From Anaerolineae bacterium (GTDB taxonomy: Bacteria; Chloroflexota; Anaerolineae; 4572-78; J111), in contig JAFGNV010000125.1 in NCBI GenBank assembly GCA_016926805.1, positions 1-51,377 on the forward strand: a stretch of DNA of 51,377 nucleotides. The letters are read 5' to 3'. The notes beneath the pieces are model-generated. The model was not told the DNA's origin. It worked only from the letters and a program-made list of their open reading frames with translations, and searched no databases. The position numbers and the translations under genes are program-made. How positions within the stretch are numbered: the stretch's first letter is position 1; every line of letters starts with the position of its first letter. Shown here piece by piece: positions 42,001 to 50,060 of this stretch.

Positions 42001-42366
42001 AGCGAAATCTATCTACTGATGGCCCAGGTCAGTCTGGCCCAGGGCAAGATTGATCGAGCGAAGGCCGCGGCGGATGATGCGCTCCAACTGGTTGAAGACG
42101 CCGAAAATCGGGAATACATTAATCTGGCCGAAGCCACTCTGGCCCAAATCTACGCCGCTAAAGGTGACACGACCGCCGCCGAGACGATGTATGAGCAAGC
42201 CTTGGTCCGCTCTCAACAATTTGGCTACCAACTCGCTTGGTTACGTACCCGGTCACATTATGCCCAATTTTTACTTGAGCAGGGCAAAGCCGACGAAGCC
42301 GTGACCATCCAGCAAGAGACACGGGCCGAAGCGGATAGGATTGGTTTGTATCTTCCTGGTACATAA
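39028..42366 (+). CDS. Ser/Thr protein kinase with ATPase and TPR domains
   Basis: Large cytoplasmic signalling protein of 1112 residues. The Hanks-type kinase domain (about 8-270) has the glycine loop GAGAMGEV, Lys37, HRDIKPDN with Asp132, DFG at 149-151 and an APE-like SPEQ. A P-loop ATPase domain follows (Walker A GERGQGKS at 318-325). The C-terminal half (about 700-1100) is a series of TPR repeats. The build is like a kinase fused to a LuxR/MalT-type (AAA/STAND) sensor. ATG 39028 follows AAGGGTG; a GTG at 39016 would add four residues. No membrane segment is seen. Function is unknown. Confidence 0.9.
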   Translation: MADSQTRYVIQHKLGAGAMGEVWLATDSLLNRPVALKYLKTSQDAPDNETFLAEARMLASLNHPNITAIYDAIFDKKEKNFCLIMEYVEGKPLSDVMAGWSGPLPLQIILEVAIDILQALQYAHGKGIVHRDIKPDNVMMQKDGIKLTDFGVAGLISLLAKGTEYMAGTPAYMSPEQIEGEATDGRADLYALGVMLFEMASGRHYPFQFNNLDELLKAHLEQSPRSLRDLVPDVPLALERATMRLLAKDPADRYASAGDAIDTLRSIQIRHKFSQSHLDLLDPEARPLVGRDDEIKQLAAIWAECQQAVQPRLLVIQGERGQGKSKLVTEFLGQHVVDQGFAALAGRCDESGAPYAPYADILATILDKQLTQKTITTEQTDRLLKQIPGLARLLNLASSSISAEESAEPTRKIVPESSGLWKALSDRLPESSSDPGQIEWQFFATVLAILTDLGPSVIFLENAAVLDEASAALTHFLLQQAQLPLLIVATCRPTKEALPWLDTLATDEYQLITLAPLPADAVKAHLTNLVGNAVPDPLVESIVERSQGNPRRIEEITQHLLDTKQLHQNESGQWLYTPTEEIEVPGDAFLPKAVLGAFTRQMEKLPKSSREALALAALLEPGPEFNFEPWLTLLGGKTNQTMAQNVLDDALKKRLLRQIGDQRYTFRPADVAKALTSTLTNTRRRELHRQIADMLLRQQDDPILVGYHYEQAGATNEAARHLELAGRQAIAVNAFDSAIMYYRRAGELAESRAALKALGYLYRLKGRPAASVRAFEQALALAQQANDVADQSRILNGLAQTHWQFDEYEFAIQRADLVLGMEGISEIERITAQSHLGMIYWLTGQLREAEAWYQQALTGLQHHGSETGLAEIYPRLGQVYLSQGRLGEAQSVFTQALELYQKSDHRGRQGYSLNHLGRVAVERGDFALAASEFASAQQIFEETHHRDGLRTVYANQGRMLLYQGQPDKALPLLTKALHLLSEVGRRHPYILSEIYLLMAQVSLAQGKIDRAKAAADDALQLVEDAENREYINLAEATLAQIYAAKGDTTAAETMYEQALVRSQQFGYQLAWLRTRSHYAQFLLEQGKADEAVTIQQETRAEADRIGLYLPGT

Positions 42367-42446
42367 CCCCTGCCTTCTCCCCTTACAAATCAGCATCGTG
42401 TTTGTATAAGGCACGTCATCCCACATGTGATGCTTGCTTAAAAACG

Positions 42447-42467
42447 ATCCCCAGACACCTGGGGGAT
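42447..42467. repeat. Short hairpin after the kinase gene
   Basis: ATCCCCAG and CTGGGGGAT form a near-perfect stem with a four-base loop and one bulge. It lies 80 bases past the kinase stop. No T run follows, so it is not a clear terminator. Confidence 0.4.
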
Positions 42468-42529
42468 GGCAAGCCTCAAATATCGGCCCAACGTTTGAAC
42501 CAGTGGTCCAGGTGCCGGATCTCGAGTCT

Positions 42530-42578
42530 ACATATAGTGGCACCAAAGCCATTTTTTTAGCTAACTACCACTATATGT
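42530..42578. repeat. Inverted repeat between the kinase and methyltransferase genes
   Basis: ACATATAGTGG (42530-42540) and CCACTATATGT (42568-42578) are exact complements around a 27-base loop holding a T7 run. Outer AGTC/ACT bases extend the stem. It may be a terminator of the kinase gene or a short mobile repeat. Confidence 0.6.
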
Positions 42579-42613
42579 GGACTTTTAGCCGGTTCGAGAA
42601 AAGTACAAACCGA

Positions 42614-42642
42614 TTGTCGGTAAGGCCGAGCTATGCTATACT
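42614..42642 (+). promoter_or_regulatory. Sigma-70-like promoter of the methyltransferase gene
   Basis: TTGTCG (42614-42619), a 17-base spacer and TATACT (42637-42642). Transcription would start at about 42649, exactly on an ATG of a 23-codon frame (METLRRVGQ...), so a leaderless leader peptide is possible before the methyltransferase start at 42689. Confidence 0.7.
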
Positions 42643-42688
42643 ATCTTTATGGAAACGTTGCGCAGAGTCGGCCAAAAACTTTCTTCTG

Positions 42689-43627
42689 ATGAAGCAAAAC
42701 CCTTTACCCAGACTGGATAAGGATGAAGCCTTCCGGCAAAAGATATTGCCGTTTTGTCGTTTGAAACCGGGTGAGCTTTGGTCCGACCCCCTGCACCGGC
42801 ATCGAGTCGGTTGTTTGGATGCCGCCAAAGCCGCCGATATTGACGCCCTGATGGGCGGAGAAACGGCGCAACTGGCCATCCACGACCCGCCGTACAACCT
42901 GGTTGCCTTTGCGCAGAGACAACTCCAGGCATACATCGATTGGTGTCGCCGCTGGATTGAGCAAACCTGGCGCGTATTGGCCAAAGATAGCTCGCTGTAT
43001 GTGTGGTTGGGGGCGGATCAGAACAACCATTTTCAACCCCTGCCCGATTTTATGTTGATGATGCGCGAGTCTGATTTTACCCCGCGCAGCTTTTTGACTA
43101 TGCGCAATCAGCGCGGCTACGGCACCCAGAAAAATTGGATGGCCGTGCGGCAAGAATTGCTTTATTACGTTAAGGGCAACCCGTTTTTTGCGGTGCAGTA
43201 CACCGACATCCCCAAAATCTTGCGGGGGTATTACAAAGAGGTTGACGGCCGCCTGACCGAAAATTTAGAACGCAGCAAATCATCGGCCATTCGACCGGGC
43301 AACGTGTGGGTGGATGTGCAACAGGTTTTTTATCGAATGGAGGAGAACGTTTCCGGCTGTTACGCCCAGAAACCGCTCAAGGCCATCGAGCGGATCATCC
43401 AGGCCAGTTCCCAACCCGGCGACCGGGTGATTGACTTCTTCAGCCATTCTGGGGCCACCCTGATAGCCAGCGAGCTTAACCAGCGGCGCTGTTTCACCAT
43501 GGACATCGACCCGGTTTACTGCGAAATTACCATCCGCCGTCTGGAACATTGGCGACAAACCGGCCAACTTGGCTGGCAAAACGGCCATCCGTTTGAACAG
43601 GATTTGAGCGAGTGTGATCAGTCCTGA
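42689..43627 (+). CDS. Adenine/cytosine-N DNA methyltransferase (beta-type motif order)
   Basis: S-adenosylmethionine-dependent amino-methyltransferase of 312 residues. Motif IV is DPPYN (66-70), early in the protein, while the AdoMet motif I, DFFSHSGATLIASEL, lies near residues 255-270; this order is the beta group, which makes N6-adenine or N4-cytosine. The C-terminal DIDPVYCEITIRRLEHW is also typical. ATG 42689 is chosen because the family-like sequence begins there; the frame runs back to 42434 through repeat DNA and has no ribosome binding site. No restriction endonuclease gene is adjacent, so it may be an orphan methylase. Confidence 0.9.
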   Translation: MKQNPLPRLDKDEAFRQKILPFCRLKPGELWSDPLHRHRVGCLDAAKAADIDALMGGETAQLAIHDPPYNLVAFAQRQLQAYIDWCRRWIEQTWRVLAKDSSLYVWLGADQNNHFQPLPDFMLMMRESDFTPRSFLTMRNQRGYGTQKNWMAVRQELLYYVKGNPFFAVQYTDIPKILRGYYKEVDGRLTENLERSKSSAIRPGNVWVDVQQVFYRMEENVSGCYAQKPLKAIERIIQASSQPGDRVIDFFSHSGATLIASELNQRRCFTMDIDPVYCEITIRRLEHWRQTGQLGWQNGHPFEQDLSECDQS

Positions 43628-43736
43628 CCGGTTTGGCCCCAAATTTTTTAGCAAAAATGACTATCTCACAAAAACCTGTCAGGCCTTGCTCTAACATAAG
43701 AATTGTTACCGCGCTATTCACGACCGGAGAAACTAC

Positions 43737-46280
43737 ATGGAAATAGGAATTGTCAAACCCGTAGACATTGAAAACGAAATGAAAGTGGCCTACCTGGATT
43801 ACGCCATGAGCGTGATTGTGGCTCGGGCCTTGCCCGACGCCCGCGACGGCCTGAAACCCGTCCACCGCCGCATCCTCTACGCCATGCACGATATGGGCAT
43901 CCGTCACAATACCCCTTACCGCAAAAGCGCCCGGGTGGTGGGCGATGTGTTGGGTAAATATCACCCCCACGGCGACACGGCCGTATACGACGCCATGGTC
44001 CGCATGGCCCAGGATTTTTCTATGCGCTATCCTTTGATCGATGGCCAGGGCAACTTTGGCAGCATCGATGGCGATAGCCCGGCTGCCATGCGTTACACCG
44101 AGGCGCGTCTGGCCCCAATTTCGCAGGAGATGCTGGCCGATATTGACAAGGACACGATTGACTGGGTTGACAACTTTGACGGCAGTTTGCAAGAGCCGCA
44201 AGTTCTGCCCGCCCGTTTGCCAAACCTGTTACTCAACGGCACCTCTGGCATTGCCGTGGGCATGGCCACCAATATTCCCCCCCATAATCTGAACGAAATT
44301 TGTGACGCTCTCACCTATCTCATTGACCGTTACGATGACTTTGACGAGGTTACCGTTGACGATTTGATGAAGTTTGTCAAGGGGCCGGATTTCCCCACCG
44401 GCGCCACGATTTTTGGCCAGGAAGGGTTGATCAATGCCTATGCCACCGGCAAGGGGCGCATCACCATGCGGGCGGTGGCCAAAATCGAGGAGATCAAGGG
44501 CAATCGCCATCGCATTGTGGTCAGCGAGATTCCCTACCAGATCAACAAATCTTCGCTTCTGGAACGGATTGCCGACTTGGTCCGCGAGGGCCGGATCAAG
44601 GATATTTCCGACCTGCGCGACGAGTCGGACCGGGCGGGCCTGTCTATCGTCATCGAGCTGAAGCGCGGGGCGCAGCCGAAAAAAGTGCAGAACCAGCTCT
44701 TCAAATACACGGCCCTGCAATCAACCTTTGGCATCAACATGCTGGCCCTGGTCGACGGGGTGCCACGGCTGCTGCCGCTCAAACGCGCCCTTGCCGAGCA
44801 CATCGAACACCGGCGCGACGTGATTACCCGCCGCACCCGGTTTGACTTGGAAAAGGCCAAACAGCGCGCCCACATTCTGGAAGGTTTGCGCATTGCCCTG
44901 GGCAACCTGGATGAGGTGATCCAGACCATCCGCCAGAGCCAAGACGCCGAAACCGCCCGCACCCAATTGGTGAAAAAATTCAACCTCAGCGAGGCCCAGG
45001 CCCAGGCGATTCTGGATATGCAGCTGCGCCGCCTGGCCGCTTTGGAACGTCAGAAGATTGAAGACGAGTACCAGGAAGTGATGCAGACCATTGCCTACCT
45101 GGAAGACCTGCTGGCCAATCCCGAAAAGATTTTGGGCCTCATCAAAGAAGACCTGGCCGAACTGAAACAAAAATATGGCGACGAACGGCGCACCCGCATT
45201 TTGGTGGACGTGACTGAGGACTTTGACGAGGAAGACCTGGTTAAAGATGAAAAAGTGCTGATTTCGCTGACCCAACGGGGTTATATCAAACGAGTGCCGG
45301 TTCAAACTTATCGCAGCCAGGTTCGCGGTGGGCGCGGCGTGACCGGCATGACCACCCGCGATGAGGATGAGGTTGAATTTCTGTTTGCCGCCAGCACCCT
45401 GGATACCATCCTCTATTTCACGGACAAGGGCAAAGTTTATTCTGAAAAAGCCTACCAGATTCCCGACGCCACCCGGACGGCCAAAGGTTCGTCCATTATC
45501 AACTTGATCAACATCTCGCCCGGCGAAAAAATCACGGCCACCGTGGCCGTGCCCAAATTTGAACAGGCCAAATATCTGGTGATGCTGACCCGCAAAGGCC
45601 GCATCAAACGGGTTGATTTGGATGAGTTTTCTTCGGTGCGGCCCAGCGGCCTGATTGCCTTGAACCTGGACGAGGACGATGAACTGGGCTGGGTGAAACT
45701 GACCAACGGCAACAACCAAATTGTCATTGTATCGGGCCAGGGGCAGGCCATTCGCTTTAACGAGGAGGATGTGCGGCCTATGGGTCGCACCGCCGCCGGG
45801 GTGGGCGCGATGCGGCTGAGAGCCGGTGATGAAATTCGGGGGATGGACGTGGTTGAGGCCGGGGCCGATTTATTGGTGGTGACGGAGAAGGGTTTTGCCA
45901 AACGAACCTCGCTGGGCGAATACACCCTGCAACGGCGCAACGGCAGCGGCATCCGCACCCTGGCCAAGAGCCTAAACCGCACCGGCGAAATTGTGGCCGC
46001 GCGCGTGGTTTCCGATAAGGGCGATATCACCTTTATTTCCCGAGACGGCGTTATTTTACGCACGGCCATCAAGAGTATTTCCCAACTGGGCCGGGCCACC
46101 CAGGGCGTGCGAGTGATGGCCCTGAAGGGCGACGATGTGGTGGCCTCGGTGGCGGTGTTGGCCCCGAAAGAAAAAAACAGCGTTGAAAATGGCGAAGAAC
46201 CCTCACCATCCGAGGCAGATGTGGCTGCAACAGCGTCTGATACCTCAAACAATGGTAAGGGCAATGAGCAGGTAATTTAA
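43737..46280 (+). CDS. gyrA: DNA gyrase subunit A
   Basis: Type IIA topoisomerase subunit that breaks and rejoins DNA with the gyrB product. The 847 residues start with [20 protein letters not shown], followed by the region around [19 protein letters not shown] (quinolone-resistance part) and the catalytic Tyr in [11 protein letters not shown]. The C-terminal beta-pinwheel has the GyrA-box-like QVRGGRG. The family usually has 800-880 residues. GGAG precedes the start. The TAA stop codon is also the left target duplication of a MITE-like insertion (46281-46453), so the last residues GNEQVI may have been affected. Confidence 0.96.
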   Translation: MEIGIVKPVDIENEMKVAYLDYAMSVIVARALPDARDGLKPVHRRILYAMHDMGIRHNTPYRKSARVVGDVLGKYHPHGDTAVYDAMVRMAQDFSMRYPLIDGQGNFGSIDGDSPAAMRYTEARLAPISQEMLADIDKDTIDWVDNFDGSLQEPQVLPARLPNLLLNGTSGIAVGMATNIPPHNLNEICDALTYLIDRYDDFDEVTVDDLMKFVKGPDFPTGATIFGQEGLINAYATGKGRITMRAVAKIEEIKGNRHRIVVSEIPYQINKSSLLERIADLVREGRIKDISDLRDESDRAGLSIVIELKRGAQPKKVQNQLFKYTALQSTFGINMLALVDGVPRLLPLKRALAEHIEHRRDVITRRTRFDLEKAKQRAHILEGLRIALGNLDEVIQTIRQSQDAETARTQLVKKFNLSEAQAQAILDMQLRRLAALERQKIEDEYQEVMQTIAYLEDLLANPEKILGLIKEDLAELKQKYGDERRTRILVDVTEDFDEEDLVKDEKVLISLTQRGYIKRVPVQTYRSQVRGGRGVTGMTTRDEDEVEFLFAASTLDTILYFTDKGKVYSEKAYQIPDATRTAKGSSIINLINISPGEKITATVAVPKFEQAKYLVMLTRKGRIKRVDLDEFSSVRPSGLIALNLDEDDELGWVKLTNGNNQIVIVSGQGQAIRFNEEDVRPMGRTAAGVGAMRLRAGDEIRGMDVVEAGADLLVVTEKGFAKRTSLGEYTLQRRNGSGIRTLAKSLNRTGEIVAARVVSDKGDITFISRDGVILRTAIKSISQLGRATQGVRVMALKGDDVVASVAVLAPKEKNSVENGEEPSPSEADVAATASDTSNNGKGNEQVI

Positions 46281-46453
46281 GGACTTACGCAGTTCATGTC
46301 ATTTCGAAGGCGAAGCCTGAGAAATCCCCGAAAACTATGCTTGCAGACGGCGTATTGGGGGATTTCTCCCTCCTGACCTGTCAGGCCCTATCGTCAAACT
46401 TATCCTGAGCGCAGCCAAAGGATGACATTCAGACGCTCAACTGCGTAAAGTCC
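46281..46453. mobile_element. MITE-like element at the gyrA stop codon
   Basis: Terminal inverted repeats GGACTTACGCAGTT (46281-46294) and AACTGCGTAAAGTCC (46439-46453) match except for one extra A. TAA stands on both outer sides (46278-46280 and 46454-46456), consistent with a TAA target duplication of the type made by IS5-group transposons. The 173-bp interior has no gene. It contains the palindrome-like fragment CCTGACCTGTCAGG at about 46374-46387. Confidence 0.75.
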
Positions 46454-46536
46454 TAAGCAATGAATTCGCCGTCCCAAACCAGGCTTTGAGACCTATCACT
46501 TGCGTTTTCACCTCTACCAACCGAAAGGGATAGACC

Positions 46537-47325
46537 ATGCTGCGTACCCGAATTATTACCGCCTTAATTGCAATTCCCATTGTTGCTGTTGTGGTTTTTC
46601 TGGGCGAGCTGTGGTTTGTTCTGGTAGTGGCCGTGTTTGCCTTGATTGCGGGCTGGGAATTTGTCCGGATGATGAAGGTGGGCGGGTATGCCCCCAACCT
46701 CTATGTCACGCTCGGTTTGATTGTGCTGTTGGTAGGGTACGGGTACCGGTCCGAGGTGAACCTGCCCCTGCTGCTCAGCGCGGCCATTTTAATTTCAATG
46801 GCCTGGCAGCTTTTCCGCCACACCCCCGCTCCCACCGCCGATTGGGCCTTGACCCTGGCCGGGGGACTGTACATCGGCTGGGGACTGGGCCATCTGGTGG
46901 CCCTACGGCAGTTGGCCGACGGCCTGGCCTGGGTCTGGTTGGCCCTGATTTCTACCTGGCTGGCGGACACGGCGGCCTACCTGGTGGGGCAGGCCATGGG
47001 GCGGCATAAACTGTGGCCGCGCCACAGCCCCCACAAAACCTGGGAAGGTTTTCTCGCCGGGATTATGGGCGGCGTTATCGGCGCGGCGATCGTGATTCCG
47101 TTCGCCAACATCGGTTGGACCGCCGGGCTGGTGGCCGGGGCGATGGTGCCCCTGGTGGCGTTGTTCGGTGACCTGTCCATCTCATTGATGAAGCGCCACG
47201 TGGGCGTGAAAGACACCTCCAACCTCTTCCCCGGTCACGGCGGTTTTTTGGACCGCTCCGACAGCCTGTTGTTTGTGAGTGTGGTGATGTATTATTACGC
47301 CGTGTGGAATGGGGCGGTGTTTTGA
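46537..47325 (+). CDS. cdsA: Phosphatidate cytidylyltransferase
   Basis: Makes CDP-diacylglycerol from phosphatidic acid and CTP, in the membrane. The 262 residues have about six to seven hydrophobic segments, the cytosolic loop KTWEGFLAGIMGGV, and the signature SLMKRHVGVKDTSNLFPGHGGFLDRSDS (split between SLMKRHVGVKDTSN and LFPGHGGFLDRSDS). AAAGGGA lies six bases before the ATG. The family is typically 260-285 residues. The upstream MITE-like element separates it from gyrA. Confidence 0.93.
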   Translation: MLRTRIITALIAIPIVAVVVFLGELWFVLVVAVFALIAGWEFVRMMKVGGYAPNLYVTLGLIVLLVGYGYRSEVNLPLLLSAAILISMAWQLFRHTPAPTADWALTLAGGLYIGWGLGHLVALRQLADGLAWVWLALISTWLADTAAYLVGQAMGRHKLWPRHSPHKTWEGFLAGIMGGVIGAAIVIPFANIGWTAGLVAGAMVPLVALFGDLSISLMKRHVGVKDTSNLFPGHGGFLDRSDSLLFVSVVMYYYAVWNGAVF

Positions 47326-47391
47326 CAGAGTAGGCTCTGCGTCTGGCTGAGCCTTGTTGGGTGGCGAAAAGTATCACTTCGAGGAAAATAA

Positions 47392-47976
47392 ATGGCAAAG
47401 TTGAGATTTCTGATACCCGCTTACGAGAAAGCGATGTTAAGATTCACAGATCAAGTTGTGAAGGGTTTCTTCTCAGTAGATCCGTTGTTCGGCCTGATGC
47501 CTTGGCGGTCTACTGAACACTATGGCCCTGTACGAAATGTGAGAGGAGCATTGCCGCTAGATCAAACAATGCCTGTTATTGAGGCCGAGTCGTCCATAAA
47601 CATGGACACCATCCACAATACTGAAATCGAAGACTATGTGCAGTTTTTGGCTGAACTAGCAACCTCTAGTATTCAAGCATTTGCGCCTGAATTCTTCAAA
47701 GGTTTAGGGGAGGTCACGAATGCCGTCGGGACATCACTCGATGCAAGAGGAAAACCGTTCTCGTTCGATATGTTGAATGACGCACTAGAAAGACTCTACA
47801 TAGAGTTTGACGAAGAAGGAGAACCCATACTTCCTGCGTTGGTCATGCATCCGATGATGGTCGAGCGAATTAGGAATATGAAACCCACTCCAGAACAGGA
47901 AAAACGCCACGCTGAAATTATGGAGCGAAAAAAAACGGAGTATTATGCTAAGAAACGTACTCGTCGATTATCTTGA
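47392..47976 (+). CDS. Protein of unknown function, first gene of a two-gene AT-richer module
   Basis: The 194 residues have a mixed N-terminal part, an acidic centre with YVQFLAELATSSIQAFAPEFF, and a very basic end (RKKTEYYAKKRTRRLS). GAGGAAAAT precedes the ATG. I recognise no family. The base composition is clearly lower in GC than the neighbouring cdsA and gyrA, suggesting a transferred segment. Its 3' end overlaps the start of the next gene by 32 bases, which indicates translational coupling and a joint function with the nuclease-like protein. Confidence 0.8.
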   Translation: MAKLRFLIPAYEKAMLRFTDQVVKGFFSVDPLFGLMPWRSTEHYGPVRNVRGALPLDQTMPVIEAESSINMDTIHNTEIEDYVQFLAELATSSIQAFAPEFFKGLGEVTNAVGTSLDARGKPFSFDMLNDALERLYIEFDEEGEPILPALVMHPMMVERIRNMKPTPEQEKRHAEIMERKKTEYYAKKRTRRLS

Positions 47977-49579
47977 TACTGTCAAAGAGCGTGAGTTCGA
48001 TTTACCCTTCTTGACTCTCTTACCTGCAATGGGTTTTTACGATGTTCATTATACGCACGGACAAGTTGAGTTTAGCAAAGACTTCATCGCCAAGAAGGTT
48101 GAGAGTGGAGTCGAGATACAGTACTCATTCCAATCGAAGGCAGGTGATGTTAGTCAATCCGACTGGCGTGATGGCATAATGGGGCAGATGCTTGAATCTG
48201 TTCTGACTGGACTATCCCATCCCGACTTTGATAGAAACCTGTCTCATCAGGTGGTTCTAATTACAACTGGACGACTCAAAGGAAATGCGGCTCTTGGCCT
48301 CCAAGATCTGAATACTCGGATAGAGCAGCAATATAAGCTACATCCTATTTGTCTATGGGATCGCGAGAGATTGGCCGACTATCTTGAGAGTTATGGCCTT
48401 GGAGGTATGCACCGTGCAACTGCATCTGGTTTCTCTAGCCTGGGCAACTTCTATATGCTCTATGGCAAGAGCCTTCAAAACGATCTTTCAGAACGCGAGA
48501 TCGAACGGCACTCACGTTACTGGGTCAATGAATCACTCGACAAAAACAAAAGGCTCTTGGGGGCCGCTATAGAGTCAGAAATTATTGCTTCTCAGTGCAT
48601 TGAACACGGTTTGTTTTATGAGGCTATGCATGCATATCTGGCTGTGCTGCGTGTCATTTTAGATGAGATGCACCGGGCGGCGAAAACTTCTGTCGAAACT
48701 TCGCAAATGCTCACGCTATATGAACGAGCGTTAGAAAAAGTGCGCCTAGTTTGCGGTGTTTATCACTCTGATGTGAAACAGCTCTGGCAAGAAGCAAATC
48801 AGAACCTCGTTAGGGTTATCGAAGGTCCTGGTGCTATGATTACTTACTTGATTCACTGTGCCCGTATCTTGGAGGTTTCCGGCTTTTTGTACTTCTTAGA
48901 GGATGATGCCAAGTCCAGGAGCCAGATAGCGTCCTTCATCGAAGATTTTGTATTAAGGGAGCCAGGTTGTGCACACATTCCAAGTGATCGCTACGCAGTT
49001 TCGTTAGTCTTGCCAGTCATTGTTCTAGATGTGACCTCTCGTTCTGAAAATACTCTCGACTTCCTTAAGAATGTCACCGTTTGGTTGTGTGACCGCTATG
49101 AAGAAGGATGGGGATTAGCCTTCTTAGAAGCAGATCCCTCCGACGAGATCGTTACATTGTTTGGGCATCCCTTTGAGTTTATGTCAAAACGAGAACGAAG
49201 TGGAAGCCTTTTGGCTTCTGTAATATCTGATCTGGCAGCTTTTTTAGGCGACAAACAGTTCTACAGTGATGTTGTTAACGATATTAAGGCTAGCAAAATC
49301 TCTCCAGAATATTGGCAAGCATTTGACACAGAAGGGTTGTTTCGGATCGAGGGGGGCGATGTGATTGGCTATCCTCATATTGAATATAAGGACAACCTAA
49401 CAGATTTTAGCTCTTACGATTTCGCTGAACATGTGGCACACGAACCACGCTCCTTTCAGATTCAGCAACTTGTCGGACCGCTTGGCTTTATGAGCATTAT
49501 GCTATTACTACGTGATCGATATTTCCCAACCATGTGGCCCTTGTTTGTCGGGAATGACGATCGAGGTACTACTGGGTAG
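47945..49579 (+). CDS. Protein with an N-terminal Mrr-like PD-(D/E)XK nuclease domain and a large helical part
   Basis: The 544 residues begin with a probable restriction-endonuclease-like domain (about 1-140). Candidate catalytic residues are Glu42 and Asp46 in HTHGQVEFSKDF, and Gln63/Lys65 in SFQSKAGD, the Q-x-K form of the Mrr family. The remainder (about 165-540) is largely helical with no motif I recognise. The ATG follows CGGAG, inside the previous gene. GC content is lower than in flanking genes. The pair looks like a defence-type module next to core genes, but no direct proof of this function is in the sequence. Confidence 0.75.
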   Translation: MLRNVLVDYLDTVKEREFDLPFLTLLPAMGFYDVHYTHGQVEFSKDFIAKKVESGVEIQYSFQSKAGDVSQSDWRDGIMGQMLESVLTGLSHPDFDRNLSHQVVLITTGRLKGNAALGLQDLNTRIEQQYKLHPICLWDRERLADYLESYGLGGMHRATASGFSSLGNFYMLYGKSLQNDLSEREIERHSRYWVNESLDKNKRLLGAAIESEIIASQCIEHGLFYEAMHAYLAVLRVILDEMHRAAKTSVETSQMLTLYERALEKVRLVCGVYHSDVKQLWQEANQNLVRVIEGPGAMITYLIHCARILEVSGFLYFLEDDAKSRSQIASFIEDFVLREPGCAHIPSDRYAVSLVLPVIVLDVTSRSENTLDFLKNVTVWLCDRYEEGWGLAFLEADPSDEIVTLFGHPFEFMSKRERSGSLLASVISDLAAFLGDKQFYSDVVNDIKASKISPEYWQAFDTEGLFRIEGGDVIGYPHIEYKDNLTDFSSYDFAEHVAHEPRSFQIQQLVGPLGFMSIMLLLRDRYFPTMWPLFVGNDDRGTTG

Positions 49580-49601
49580 TTGCCATGACTTGTCTCGTAA
49601 A

Positions 49602-49658
49602 GGATTCCGCTGGCGACGGATACCCATTCGATACCCGTATTAACAGGATTTCAGTCCG
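49602..49658 (+). repeat. REP-like 57-bp direct repeat, copy 1
   Basis: GGATTCCGCTGG... to ...TTTCAGTCCG, 57 bp, seven mismatches to copy 2 at 49705-49761. The end AGGATTTCAGTCCG has REP-like character. A second repeat pattern, TACCCGGCTGCGGGTA, lies between the copies. Confidence 0.85.
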
Positions 49659-49704
49659 GCCCAATACCCGGCTGCGGGTAGATACCCGCACCCATCATCT
49701 CTAC

Positions 49705-49761
49705 GGATTTCGCTGGTGACGGATATCCATTCGTCACCCGTATAAACAGGATTTCAATCCG
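49705..49761 (+). repeat. REP-like 57-bp direct repeat, copy 2
   Basis: Fifty of 57 bases match copy 1. It ends three bases before the ATG of the transposase remnant, as REP elements often do at RAYT genes. Confidence 0.85.
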
Positions 49762-49764
49762 CCG

Positions 49765-49932
49765 ATGCGTTCCAAATACAAAGTCACCCCCGAAACCAAT
49801 ACCTACTTTATCACCACCAGTCTCCATCTAAGGAAAGGGGGTGTGGAGAAACCGGAAGATTGGAAGTATTCCAGCGCCCGGAATTATCTGTTGGGGGATG
49901 ACAGCTTGATTGTGCTTGATAAAATCACGTAA
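49765..49932 (+). pseudogene. RAYT (REP-associated tyrosine transposase) remnant with internal deletion
   Basis: A 55-residue frame joins the first about 20 residues of a Y1 transposase-like protein (MRSKYKVTPETNTYFITTS) directly to its C-terminal end (VEKPEDWKYSSARNYLLG). The middle, with the HUH and catalytic Tyr region, is gone. The frame is still open, so the deletion was in frame. Flanking REP-like repeats support the RAYT assignment. Confidence 0.75.
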
Positions 49933-49943
49933 GGTGGGTTTTA

Positions 49944-49990
49944 CAGATTGAAATCTGGCGAGTAGGGGTTACGGATGAATATCCGTAACC
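49944..49990. repeat. Downstream REP-like palindromes of the RAYT remnant
   Basis: CAGATTGAAATCTG (49944-49957) and GGTTACGGAT-GAAT-ATCCGTAACC (49967-49990) are hairpins. They share the GATTTCAATC core, in inverse orientation, with the repeats upstream of the remnant. Confidence 0.7.
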
Positions 49991-50060
49991 ATCGAATGAC
50001 GATATGAAAGTATCAAGGATGTAACTTCTTTCAATAGTTTTGTAAAGCAGCCAGGCAAAT

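Noticed and set aside
42434..42688. N-terminal extension of the methyltransferase
   Set aside because: The extension runs through inverted repeats and the promoter, so the protein must start at or near 42689.
47392..49579. Restriction-modification pair with the methyltransferase at 42689
   Set aside because: The genes are about 4 kb apart with gyrA and cdsA between and have different base composition; a functional link is not supported.
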